Below, piece after piece: positions 1 to 6,721 of a stretch of DNA of 7,012 bases. The position numbers and the translations under genes were made by a program. The stretch spans positions 1-7,012 of the forward strand of contig JAEDJD010000040.1 of NCBI GenBank assembly GCA_016296505.1. Reading direction: 5' to 3'. The notes beneath the pieces were generated by a model that was not told where the DNA came from, did no database searches, and saw only the letters and a list, made by a program, of their open reading frames with translations. The DNA comes from Oscillospiraceae bacterium. GTDB taxonomy: Bacteria > Bacillota > Clostridia > Oscillospirales > Ruminococcaceae. How positions within the stretch are numbered: position 1 is the first letter of the stretch; each line of letters starts with the position of its first letter.

Positions 1-32
1 GTTTTCTCACTTGTTTTTCTACTTTTTGCCTA

Positions 33-62
33 TTGACATTTTACCGTAGGACTCCGTATAAA
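33..62 (+). promoter_or_regulatory. Possible sigma-A promoter reading toward the 3' end of mfd
   Basis: A perfect -35 TTGACA (33-38) is followed after 18 bases by TATAAA (57-62), five of six matches to TATAAT. Initiation would be near position 69. The transcript would pass first through the inverted repeat at 80-110 and then run antisense into the end of mfd. No plus-strand gene with a ribosome binding site follows, so the match may be chance in an AT-rich intergenic stretch or may make an untranslated RNA. Confidence 0.35.
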
Positions 63-79
63 ATCAGTTGATTGATAAC

Positions 80-110
80 GAATGCCCTCTGCACAATGCA
101 GAGAGCATTC
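80..110 (-). other. 14-bp stem-loop downstream of mfd
   Basis: The arms at 80-93 and 97-110 are inverted copies separated by three bases. In minus-strand RNA all 14 positions pair, one as a G-U wobble. In plus-strand RNA the same position is a C-A mismatch, so the structure fits minus-strand transcription better. No run of U follows the stem on the minus strand (the next bases are GTTATCAATC), so this is not a canonical intrinsic terminator. It lies about 160 bases past the mfd stop and about 50 bases into the transcript expected from the promoter at 166-195. Confidence 0.6.
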
Positions 111-165
111 GGAAACTTCAGGCAATCCTCCGTACAGAGCGTGCGGTACTGCTCTACATAGTTTA

Positions 166-195
166 ATTATAACACGTTTCTGCGGTAAATGTCCA
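166..195 (-). promoter_or_regulatory. Sigma-A promoter with extended -10, downstream of mfd
   Basis: Read on the minus strand, TGGACA (195-190, five of six matches to TTGACA) is separated by 18 bases from a perfect TATAAT (171-166). The -10 is preceded by TGT, giving the extended TGnTATAAT form. A purine at 159 is correctly placed for initiation. It begins about 75 bases after the mfd stop and points away from mfd, so it probably starts a separate transcript for whatever lies left of the window. Confidence 0.6.
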
Positions 196-270
196 TTCGC
201 TGCAATGCCGAATCTCTCAAAAGTATATTGCACAGAATCTGTCGAAATGCACAAAAATATCTCGCGTGGC

Positions 271-3200
271 TTAGGTAGTTGTGATGGCATTTTTCTCAAA
301 AATTGCGATGACATCGCGCATCAGATCGACCGAAAGCTCATTCTTTTTGACGCGTATTGCGACGTAATAGGGCGCAGTTTTATCGTTGAATGCAATGCGG
401 TCGTAGTATTGCACCATAAGCGCCTGAAGCTGCTTGGCATTTGGCTGCGTCACAAAGAAGAACAGTGCGCCGCGCTTCTGCGAGATTTCCGTAATACCAA
501 GCCGACCGGCAGTATTGCGCAGCAGTGACGCGCCGATGAGATTGAGCAGACTTTTCGGCGGATCGCCAAAGCGGTCGATCAACTCGTCAATGAGATCCGT
601 TTGATCGGCTTCCGTTTCGACAAGCGCGATTCTCCGATAAATTTCGAGCCGTGAGGTCATGCTGACGATATAATTCTCTGGAATATGCGCCTCGACTTGA
701 ATATCAACGGTACAGGCGGGCGGCTTGACCGGTTCTCCCTTTTCCTCTGCGATTGCTTCATTGAGCATTTTCAGGTACATTTCATAGCCGACTTGTTCCA
801 TTTGCCCGTGCTGCTGACCGCCGAGGATGCTGCCAGCGCCGCGGATTTCAAGATCGCGCATAGCGATGCGGAAGCCGCTGCCGAACTGTGTAAATTCACG
901 CATAGCGTCGAGTCGTTTTTCTGCAACATCAGTCAGCGTGCGATTTTTCTGATAGGTAAAGTATGCGTAGGCGCGGCGGTTGGAGCGTCCGACTCTGCCG
1001 CGGAGCTGATAGAGCTGCGAAAGTCCAAAACGGTCTGCCTGTTCGAGAATGAGCGTATTTGCATTTGGTATATCGACGCCCGTTTCGATGATTGTTGTGC
1101 AGACGAGGATATCAATTTCATGCTCGACAAGCCGGCTCCAGACCTCGCTGATTTCCAATTCAGACATTTTGCCATGTGCATAGCCGATACGCGCATCCGG
1201 AAGCATATCCTGTAATTTTCCTGCGCATTGCAGGATTGTTTCGACACGGTTATGGATATAGTATACCTGTCCGCCGCGTTTCAGTTCGCGCTGAATTGCC
1301 TGTACGATCAATCCCGCATCGTACTCAAGGACGAAGCTCTGTACAGGATATCTGTCCTGTGGCGGTTCCTCTATGACGCTCATATCCCGAATGCCTGAGA
1401 GCGCCATATTCAGCGTGCGCGGAATCGGCGTTGCGGAGAGCGTCAGAATGTCGATGCCGTGAAACGCTTCTTTGAATCGTTCCTTGTGTGCAACGCCGAA
1501 GCGCTGTTCCTCATCAATGATTGCAAGACCAAGCGCCGCAAATTTGACATCCTTAGAGAGCAGTCTGTGCGTACCGATCAGCAGATCAATCGTGCCGTTT
1601 GCAGCTTTTTTGAGGATTTCGGTTTGCTGTTTTGCGGTGCGGAAGCGTGAAAGCAGTTCAATATTGACCGGTACGGATTCAAACCGTCGGAGTGCAGTTT
1701 CATAATGTTGATGCGCAAGAACCGTCGTCGGCGCAAGGATGACGCACTGCTTACCAGAAAGAATACATTTGAGCGCCGCACGAAATGCGACTTCTGTTTT
1801 GCCAAAGCCGACGTCGCCGCAAAGCAGCCGATCCATCGGACGATCGCGCTCCATATCTTTTTTGATTTCCTGTATGCTGCGGAGCTGATCGGCAGTTTCA
1901 ATATAGGGGAAGCGTTCTTCAAAGTCCCGCTGCATTTCATCATCCGGTTCAAAGCAGAAGCCGACTGCCTTTTCGCGTGCGGCATAGAGACGAATGAGCT
2001 GCGCCGCCATATCTTTTACCGCTTTTTTGACGTTGGTACGTGTTTTCTGCCATTCCTGCGAGCCGAGCTTATTCAATTTAACGGAAACATCGTCTTTGCC
2101 GCCGATATAGCGCGAAACCAGGTCAAGCTGTGTGACAGGGACAAACAGCTCATCGCCGCCGAGATATTCGATCGTGATATAGTCTTTGGTAATGCCTTCC
2201 ATATCGAGTTTTTTGATGCCTTTAAACCGTCCGATGCCGTGCGCAGCATGAACTACGACATCGCCCTCGGATATTTCAGAAAGTGCGCGGATCTCCTGAC
2301 CCTTTTTGAATCTGCGCTTTTTGAGGACGGTACTTTGCGCCTTGCTTTGCGCAATGCAGGCATATTTAATCGCCGGATATTCAAATCCGGCAGACAATCC
2401 GCTGCACATCAGCAGAACTTTTCCAGCTTCGGCAGGCGTATCTGCATTTGCGATTGCACATTCGATGCCGCTGTCCTGCAGATCCTGCATAAGGATCGGG
2501 AGCGTTTTCTCTGTGCCGCCGCAAACCATAACGCGGTAGCCGCGTTTGCACAGTTCCAGCAAATCATCTGCGAGAATACGCGTACTGCCGCCCCATGGGG
2601 CATTCTGCGTTGCCTCGACCGAGAGCATTTTCTGGAATTGAAAGCTGCTTGTACTGCTTAAAAATGCGTTCATGCAGAGCAGCGGATGCGTCTTGGCTTC
2701 AGCGAGAACAGCCGCGGCGTCCAAATAATATTCTGCAAGCTGCCGGCAGATTTTGCCTTCTGCAAGCATCAGTTTGACATCCTCGTTATAACGCGATTGC
2801 AAGCCTTGCAGTGCGTCAATGAGCGCACTTGTTTCGCACAGGACGATCTCACCGCTAAAATAATCGAACAGCGTGGATTGCTTTGCATAAATCAATGGGA
2901 AATACAGATCTATATTGAGCAGCGGAATGCCGCTTTCGAGTTTATCTGCGTCGGCTGAGAGTTTTTCTTTCAGCTCGGCGGCGTGCTTGCCGCGGATGAG
3001 CTTGGCGGTCTGTCGGATGCGTTCCGCGAGTGCTGTAGCGTCTGGGAGCGCTTCGACGGCAGGGATAATCGCCGCTTCATCAATGATATCAGTACGGCGC
3101 TGCGTTTCCGGTTCAAACCATGCCATACTGTCAATTTCATCGCCCCAGAATTCGGCACGCAGCGGCAGTGGATTCTGCGGTGAAAAGATGTCGATGATGG

Positions 3201-3729
3201 AGCCGCGGACAGAAAACTGTCCGGGGGCGTCAACCTGTTCGCAGCGCAGATAACCGAGTGCATGAAGCGCGTCGGTGAGCGTTACTCTATCGTAGTTTTC
3301 CCCGACCTTGATATGCAGCGTGCGCGCTGTAAGAACGTCACGGGGAAGCGTATACTGCATAACGGCTTCGGCTGAGGCGGCAAGTACGCGGCATTCACCG
3401 CTGCAGATCGCCGACAGCGCACTGAGCCGCAAATGCTCGTATTCACGAGAAATACCTGCTGTTTCAAGGAAATTTAACTCCTTGGAAGGATATGGGTGGG
3501 CAATACGGCAGCCTGCCATAAAATTGATATCCTCACAGAGCTGTCGGACTGCGGATTCATCAGGCAGAACAACAAGGAGTGGCTGCTCCAATGAGAGCGT
3601 GAACAGAATCTGCGCTTTATGAATCTGAGAAACACCGGTCAGAGAAACCGGAGAAATCCTTGCAGCGCGTGCGGCTCGGAGTTCTTTCATAACAGGCAGC
3701 TTTGCGGCTGCTTCGGTGAAAAATTGCAT
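271..3729 (-). CDS. mfd: Transcription-repair coupling factor Mfd
   Basis: Mfd is a cytoplasmic ATP-dependent DNA translocase. It binds RNA polymerase stalled at lesions, pushes it off and recruits UvrA to start nucleotide excision repair. The 1152 residues are full length (E. coli Mfd has 1148). In order: a UvrB-like N-terminal module with a degenerate P-loop (SLTGVS, 29-34) and FSVRGSIIDIF (172-182); the CarD-like RNA polymerase interaction domain from about 485 (GDVVVHAAHGIGRF from 489); and a RecG-like motor with Walker A GDVGFGKT (K644), DEEQ (739-742), SATP (765-768) and QLRGRVGR (908-915). The TRG segment RIAMRDLEIRGAG (954-966) and the C-terminal UvrA-interacting domain (about 1020-1110) follow. 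I chose ATG 3729 because AAGGAGA sits five bases upstream; the in-frame TTG nine codons earlier has no such site. It lies 78 bases after the lipoprotein gene on the same strand. No frameshift is seen. Confidence 0.97.
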   Translation of the reverse strand: MQFFTEAAAKLPVMKELRAARAARISPVSLTGVSQIHKAQILFTLSLEQPLLVVLPDESAVRQLCEDINFMAGCRIAHPYPSKELNFLETAGISREYEHLRLSALSAICSGECRVLAASAEAVMQYTLPRDVLTARTLHIKVGENYDRVTLTDALHALGYLRCEQVDAPGQFSVRGSIIDIFSPQNPLPLRAEFWGDEIDSMAWFEPETQRRTDIIDEAAIIPAVEALPDATALAERIRQTAKLIRGKHAAELKEKLSADADKLESGIPLLNIDLYFPLIYAKQSTLFDYFSGEIVLCETSALIDALQGLQSRYNEDVKLMLAEGKICRQLAEYYLDAAAVLAEAKTHPLLCMNAFLSSTSSFQFQKMLSVEATQNAPWGGSTRILADDLLELCKRGYRVMVCGGTEKTLPILMQDLQDSGIECAIANADTPAEAGKVLLMCSGLSAGFEYPAIKYACIAQSKAQSTVLKKRRFKKGQEIRALSEISEGDVVVHAAHGIGRFKGIKKLDMEGITKDYITIEYLGGDELFVPVTQLDLVSRYIGGKDDVSVKLNKLGSQEWQKTRTNVKKAVKDMAAQLIRLYAAREKAVGFCFEPDDEMQRDFEERFPYIETADQLRSIQEIKKDMERDRPMDRLLCGDVGFGKTEVAFRAALKCILSGKQCVILAPTTVLAHQHYETALRRFESVPVNIELLSRFRTAKQQTEILKKAANGTIDLLIGTHRLLSKDVKFAALGLAIIDEEQRFGVAHKERFKEAFHGIDILTLSATPIPRTLNMALSGIRDMSVIEEPPQDRYPVQSFVLEYDAGLIVQAIQRELKRGGQVYYIHNRVETILQCAGKLQDMLPDARIGYAHGKMSELEISEVWSRLVEHEIDILVCTTIIETGVDIPNANTLILEQADRFGLSQLYQLRGRVGRSNRRAYAYFTYQKNRTLTDVAEKRLDAMREFTQFGSGFRIAMRDLEIRGAGSILGGQQHGQMEQVGYEMYLKMLNEAIAEEKGEPVKPPACTVDIQVEAHIPENYIVSMTSRLEIYRRIALVETEADQTDLIDELIDRFGDPPKSLLNLIGASLLRNTAGRLGITEISQKRGALFFFVTQPNAKQLQALMVQYYDRIAFNDKTAPYYVAIRVKKNELSVDLMRDVIAIFEKNAITTT

Positions 3730-3734
3730 ATATG

Positions 3735-3741
3735 TCTCCTT
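3735..3741 (-). promoter_or_regulatory. Ribosome binding site deciding the mfd start
   Basis: AAGGAGA on the minus strand is followed by five bases (CATAT) and then ATG at 3729. It lies inside the longer reading frame that could begin at TTG 3756, so it argues for the shorter protein. Confidence 0.85.
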
Positions 3742-3764
3742 ATTTTCAGTATGCAACGGATTTC

Positions 3765-3790
3765 AGGGGATATCCGGACGGATACCCCCT
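3765..3790 (-). other. Stem-loop in the lipoprotein-mfd gap
   Basis: The arms at about 3765-3775 and 3780-3790 pair over 11 positions with one mismatch, closing a four-base loop. The outer five pairs are G/C rich (AGGGG with CCCCT). On the minus strand the stem is followed by TGAAATCCG, not a U-run, so a classical terminator is unlikely. It could be an RNA processing or stability element, or could tune read-through from the lipoprotein gene into mfd, whose ribosome binding site starts about 24 bases downstream. Confidence 0.5.
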
Positions 3791-3807
3791 GTGGATGTAT
3801 TTGATTT

Positions 3808-4875
3808 TTACTTCTTCTTGCTTGATTCCGGCGAATATTCAGCCGTTTCATCGAAGTCGTAATTGTACTTCTTGGCAAACTTTGAAACCTTGGAATCTTT
3901 TTCGCCGTAAATCGTACCTTTGAAGTAATCCTCATCGCCGATATATTTCTTATTGCTGAATGTCGATGTATCTGCGAAGATTTTGCAGTCTGGATTCGGA
4001 ATGACGACGGATTTCAGCTTCGGACAGTCGCGAAACGCGCATTGTCCGATAGACTGTACGCTTTCCGGAAGGACGACTGCTGTTATGTCTGCACAGGAAT
4101 AAAAAGCGTAATTGCCGACAGAAACAACATGATCCGGAACGATGACTTCACCGGTGCAGCGATTGCCTGCGTCATATAGCCTTCCGTTGAAGATGATGAG
4201 ATCGCGGTGAAAGACCAGATCATTATACCACGGCGTCTGTGCAAACGCGTTGTCTCCGATGGTGTCGATGCCGGATGGTACGGTCAGCGAAGCGAGACTG
4301 GAACACATGGCAAATGCGCTTTTTCCGATGTGCATAACGCTTTCGGGAATCTCGATTGTGCGAAGATTCTTGCAGCCGTAGAAGGCATAATCGCCGATTT
4401 CATACATTCCGTCCGGAATGGTGACCTTCGAGAGCGTATAGCAGCTATAGAACGCACCGGTTTTGTCGGCTTCAAACCGGTTTGTATCAGAAAACGCAAC
4501 GGAGACAATTCTTGTGACAGGCTTGCCGCTGATTGTTTCCGGGATGACAAGCTCCTCAGCATTGAACTTAGAAGTATGTCCGACAATTTCAGCGTGCTCC
4601 TGATAGAGCACATAGCGGATGCCTTCATCCGTCGTACCTTCTCGGACTCGTTTTTTATCCTGAGCAAAGGGATCTGGCTGCGGTTCTTTTACAGTTTGCG
4701 AAAGATAGAGACCGTCCTCATAGGTTTCCTTGCCGAATTCATTTTCGAGTGCCGGTTCGATGCCAAGCCAGATACTGGAAGCGCTGCTCTCATCGCCGTT
4801 GATATGATTTGTACATCCAGATAAGAAGATACAGGCAGCCGTTATGAGAATAGCGGCAATCGGTTTCAGGTGCAT
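3808..4875 (-). CDS. BspA-type leucine-rich-repeat lipoprotein
   Basis: A predicted secreted, lipid-anchored surface protein of 355 residues. A short hydrophobic signal peptide ends in the lipobox LSGC, with Cys21 as the expected lipidation site. After a polar linker (about 22-110) come LRR_5/BspA repeats of 23 residues, each ending in a pattern like IPxSVxxIGxxAFxxC. Clear units start at Cys145, Cys168, Cys191, Cys261 and Cys284. A stretch at 214-241 with TPWYNDL and NGRLYDA interrupts the series, as is common in this family. The tail is polar and ends in KKK. BspA-like repeats generally mediate protein or matrix binding; the ligand here cannot be read from sequence. Its ATG overlaps the pth stop by 10 bases, and GAGGGGGA (4889-4882) lies six bases upstream inside pth, so translation is probably coupled to pth. 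No enzyme or sortase motif is seen. Confidence 0.92.
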   Translation of the reverse strand: MHLKPIAAILITAACIFLSGCTNHINGDESSASSIWLGIEPALENEFGKETYEDGLYLSQTVKEPQPDPFAQDKKRVREGTTDEGIRYVLYQEHAEIVGHTSKFNAEELVIPETISGKPVTRIVSVAFSDTNRFEADKTGAFYSCYTLSKVTIPDGMYEIGDYAFYGCKNLRTIEIPESVMHIGKSAFAMCSSLASLTVPSGIDTIGDNAFAQTPWYNDLVFHRDLIIFNGRLYDAGNRCTGEVIVPDHVVSVGNYAFYSCADITAVVLPESVQSIGQCAFRDCPKLKSVVIPNPDCKIFADTSTFSNKKYIGDEDYFKGTIYGEKDSKVSKFAKKYNYDFDETAEYSPESSKKK

Positions 4876-5567
4876 TGTTTGTCCCCCTCGTTCTGTTGTC
4901 CGGCAGCATCCGGCTGCGAGGCTTTGTTTTTTTTCTGCTTTCCGCCGTTATAGCGGCTCATGGCGAGATCGGTTTTGCCGTCGAGCATGAGCGCCAATGC
5001 TGCGCAGACTGTTTTTGCTGTTTCAGCGAGCAGATCGCGTTCAGCCTGAGAAAATGCGGAAAGAACCCAATCTGCGAGGTCATAGTCCGGATGCGGTTTC
5101 TGCCCGACGCCGATCCGAATTCTGGGAAAGGTATCTGCGCCGGAGAGACAGATGATGTTCTTCATGCCGTTGTGACCGCCATCGCTGCCTTTTTTGCGGA
5201 TACGCAGTTCACCGACGCCGAGATTGATATCGTCGTATATGACAATGACGTGTTCAGGCGGAATTTGATAGAATTGCATTGCTTCGGTAACAGCCTGCCC
5301 ACTGAGATTCATAAAGGTATCGGGCTTCAGCAGCAGACAGCGAACGCCATTGCATTCCGCCATTGCAGTATTGGCTTTGAACTGATGCTTTCCGAATTTT
5401 GCACCGCATTTTTCTGCAAAGGCGTCAAGCATCATGAAGCCTGCATTATGGCGCGTATTATGATATTTGTCACCGATGTTGCCAAGTCCGGCGATGATAT
5501 ATTCCGGCGGACCTGTGACAGTCGGCGTATTGGATTCGATTTGCTTGAAAAGGTCAAAAATGCTCAC
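4866..5567 (-). CDS. pth: Peptidyl-tRNA hydrolase
   Basis: Pth cleaves the ester bond of peptidyl-tRNAs that drop off the ribosome, releasing tRNA for reuse in the cytoplasm. Family motifs are in order: GLGNIGDKY (27-35), TRHNAGF with catalytic His40, KPDTFMNLSG (81-90, Asn87), YDD (111-113), KGSDGGHNGM with His132/Asn133 (126-135) and FPRIRIGVG (148-156). These match the E. coli residues N10, H20, N68, D93, H113 and N114. The usual Pro of GLGNPG is Ile31 here. At 233 residues it exceeds the common 185-200 because of about 20 extra residues before the core and a polar, Lys/Gln-rich tail after about 207. The start is GTG at 5567, with AAAGGAAG about nine bases upstream; no other start precedes the core. 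The 3' end overlaps the lipoprotein gene by 10 bases. Confidence 0.96.
   Translation of the reverse strand: MSIFDLFKQIESNTPTVTGPPEYIIAGLGNIGDKYHNTRHNAGFMMLDAFAEKCGAKFGKHQFKANTAMAECNGVRCLLLKPDTFMNLSGQAVTEAMQFYQIPPEHVIVIYDDINLGVGELRIRKKGSDGGHNGMKNIICLSGADTFPRIRIGVGQKPHPDYDLADWVLSAFSQAERDLLAETAKTVCAALALMLDGKTDLAMSRYNGGKQKKNKASQPDAAGQQNEGDKQCT
4882..4889 (-). promoter_or_regulatory. Ribosome binding site of the lipoprotein gene, inside pth
   Basis: GAGGGGGA on the minus strand lies six bases before ATG 4875 and within the last codons of pth. This placement and the 10-base gene overlap indicate translational coupling. Confidence 0.7.
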
Positions 5568-5610
5568 GGTATCTGCTTCCTTTTATTGTTGAATTACTTT
5601 GCATACACTG

Positions 5611-5633
5611 CTCGTAGCAGGCATTGCTGCGAG
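5611..5633. other. Stem-loop in the PHP-pth gap (first of two)
   Basis: CTCGTAGCA (5611-5619) pairs with TGCTGCGAG (5625-5633) around a five-base loop. There are nine pairs including one G-U if read on the plus strand, and one mismatch if read on the minus strand. No U-run follows on either strand. It sits 44-66 bases upstream of the pth GTG, in what would be the pth leader. Confidence 0.4.
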
Positions 5634-5640
5634 TGAAATA

Positions 5641-5671
5641 GCCGTCTGTCTCGTAACTGAATTCAGACGGT
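5641..5671. other. Stem-loop in the PHP-pth gap (second of two)
   Basis: CCGTCTG (5642-5648) and CAGACGG (5664-5670) are perfect inverted copies around a 15-base loop, with a further G-U pair possible on the plus strand. The 10-base palindrome CTGAATTCAG (5657-5666) overlaps the right arm and would compete with it. It begins 13 bases after the PHP stop, where a terminator could lie, but the minus-strand sequence after the stem is CTATTTCAC, a weak U-tract at best. Confidence 0.4.
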
Positions 5672-5683
5672 CTGCGATGGCGC

Positions 5684-6511
5684 TTATAGCAGTTCTTTTC
5701 TGGCCTCGTGTTTTTCAAACCACGTCAGTTCCGTGAAACCGACTGCGCGTGCCATATCTTCGAGCAAATCAAGCCCAAAGCCGAGATATTTTGTATCGTG
5801 CGCGTCCGTGCTGATTGTAAGATTTCTGCCGCCGAGATCATAATACCGCCGGATCATCGCAAGATCCGGGTCAATATAGGGCTGCGGCTTGCGCAGTCCG
5901 GAGCCGTTCAGCTCGATTGCCTTATTTTTCGAGATGACGGTCATCAGGATTTCGTCGATCAGTTCGCGGTGCGGCGTGAGGTCATAGGCTCTGCGGTCGG
6001 GAAGATACCGCAGTCCGTAGGTCAGGTGTCCGAGAACGTCCCAGCAATCGGTTTGTGCAAGCCGCAGGACTTCCTCGAAATACGCGGTAACGAGCTGAGG
6101 AATATTCTCTTTGGTATAATCAAGAAAATAGAAATCCGGTCTGTTCGGCAGCTCGTGAATGGAGCCGATAACCAGATCAATACGCGGATCCTGATAAATC
6201 AGCGCAGATTTTTCGAGATCCTGCGGAATCTGTCCGATCTCTGCGCCGCAGAGCAGCGTCAGCGGCGTACATTCTGCCTGTGCAGCGATGGTTTCGGCGG
6301 TCGATCGTGCAAATACGCCGCCGCCGTCATAGAAAAATTCTGTATTTTCCTCTGCATTGTAGTACGCAGCCGGATAGTAGCGGTTGATTTCAACGTGATC
6401 GGTCACCGCCATGAAGCGCAGACCGATCTGATTTGCCGCTTTTACGCGCTCGGCAACGGTTTGCTGCGCGTCCGGAGAATTGTGCGTATGAGTATGCAGG
6501 TTCATAATCAT
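5684..6511 (-). CDS. PHP-domain phosphoesterase, histidinol-phosphatase-like (HisJ type)
   Basis: A 275-residue metal-dependent phosphoesterase of the PHP superfamily, predicted cytoplasmic. Metal-binding motifs are complete: HTHTH (6-10), TDH (37-39), GAEIG with Glu91, GSIH with His119, GHLTY with His162, and STDAHD with Asp236/His238. Length and motif order fit the histidinol-phosphatase (HisJ/HisK) family, which dephosphorylates L-histidinol phosphate in histidine synthesis. No his gene is nearby and many PHP paralogues act on other phosphoesters, so the substrate is unsettled. I chose ATG 6511: the ATG at 6553 coincides with the expected transcription start of the promoter at 6559-6587 and would have no ribosome binding site. 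AAAGGAG (6530-6524) lies 12 bases before ATG 6511, rather far; a second ATG at 6505 is possible. It ends 116 bases before pth on the same strand. Confidence 0.88.
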   Translation of the reverse strand: MIMNLHTHTHNSPDAQQTVAERVKAANQIGLRFMAVTDHVEINRYYPAAYYNAEENTEFFYDGGGVFARSTAETIAAQAECTPLTLLCGAEIGQIPQDLEKSALIYQDPRIDLVIGSIHELPNRPDFYFLDYTKENIPQLVTAYFEEVLRLAQTDCWDVLGHLTYGLRYLPDRRAYDLTPHRELIDEILMTVISKNKAIELNGSGLRKPQPYIDPDLAMIRRYYDLGGRNLTISTDAHDTKYLGFGLDLLEDMARAVGFTELTWFEKHEARKELL

Positions 6512-6523
6512 GGGGATATATTG

Positions 6524-6530
6524 CTCCTTT
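6524..6530 (-). promoter_or_regulatory. Ribosome binding site of the PHP gene
   Basis: AAAGGAG on the minus strand lies downstream of the alternative ATG at 6553 and 12 bases before ATG 6511. The spacing is long, but this is the only good site. It supports the 275-residue form over the 289-residue one. Confidence 0.65.
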
Positions 6531-6558
6531 CGGATCCGTGCGGATGGATACATAAATT

Positions 6559-6587
6559 ATTATACCATAATATATCATTTATTGCAA
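6559..6587 (-). promoter_or_regulatory. Sigma-A promoter of the PHP (and possibly pth-lipoprotein-mfd) unit
   Basis: On the minus strand TTGCAA (6587-6582, four of six) is followed after exactly 17 bases by a perfect TATAAT (6564-6559), preceded by TGG to give an extended -10. The predicted start is near 6552, leaving a leader of about 40 bases before ATG 6511. No comparable promoter was seen in the gaps before pth or mfd, so it may serve all four minus-strand genes. Confidence 0.7.
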
Positions 6588-6721
6588 GGGGAGCACTGCA
6601 CAGAAAATATCGCTGTATTTCCCGAATTTTTGCCGTGCTGAACAGTTCCATATCTGCGATGGTCCGGTATGCAGTCAGCATGATTCTGGAACCGCACATT
6701 CGTTTTGCAATGCTATCATTC
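6588..6721. other. Divergent intergenic region without a recognisable gene
   Basis: These 134 bases separate the promoter of the PHP gene (minus) from that of the small membrane protein gene (plus). A minus-strand open frame crosses it, but it has no ribosome binding site and runs through the PHP promoter. I see no strong dyad or known regulator box. Confidence 0.5.

Larger units (their letters stand above)
1..159 (-). other. Putative untranslated leader or small RNA, cut by the left edge
   Basis: This is the segment that would be transcribed from the minus-strand promoter at 166-195, starting at an A at 159 and running off the window. It has no open reading frame with a well-placed ribosome binding site. 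It does have the strong hairpin at 80-110 and two copies of TACGGAG (minus sense, at 134-128 and 58-52), the second followed by another TACGG. I do not recognise a riboswitch, 6S, SRP or tmRNA signature. It could be the long 5' leader of a gene beyond the left edge or an independent small RNA. The existence of the transcript is inference from the promoter. Confidence 0.3.

Noticed and set aside
80..110. Rho-independent terminator for mfd
   Set aside because: The stem is good but no U-run follows on either strand, and a minus-strand promoter lies between it and the mfd stop.
82..528. Plus-strand open frame covering the intergenic hairpin and the end of mfd
   Set aside because: It begins inside the inverted repeat, has no ribosome binding site and overlaps the conserved end of mfd. 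A plus-strand promoter upstream is possible but does not make this a protein gene.
1705..2661. Plus-strand open frame of 318 codons opposite mfd
   Set aside because: Antisense shadow of full-length mfd, with no ribosome binding site or recognisable motif.
3730..3756. TTG start giving Mfd nine extra residues
   Set aside because: The Shine-Dalgarno site AAGGAGA for ATG 3729 lies inside this extension, and no comparable site precedes the TTG.
5684..6511. Firm assignment as histidinol-phosphatase in a histidine operon
   Set aside because: Motifs fit the PHP/HisJ-like family, but no histidine-synthesis gene is in the window, so the substrate stays open and no symbol is given.
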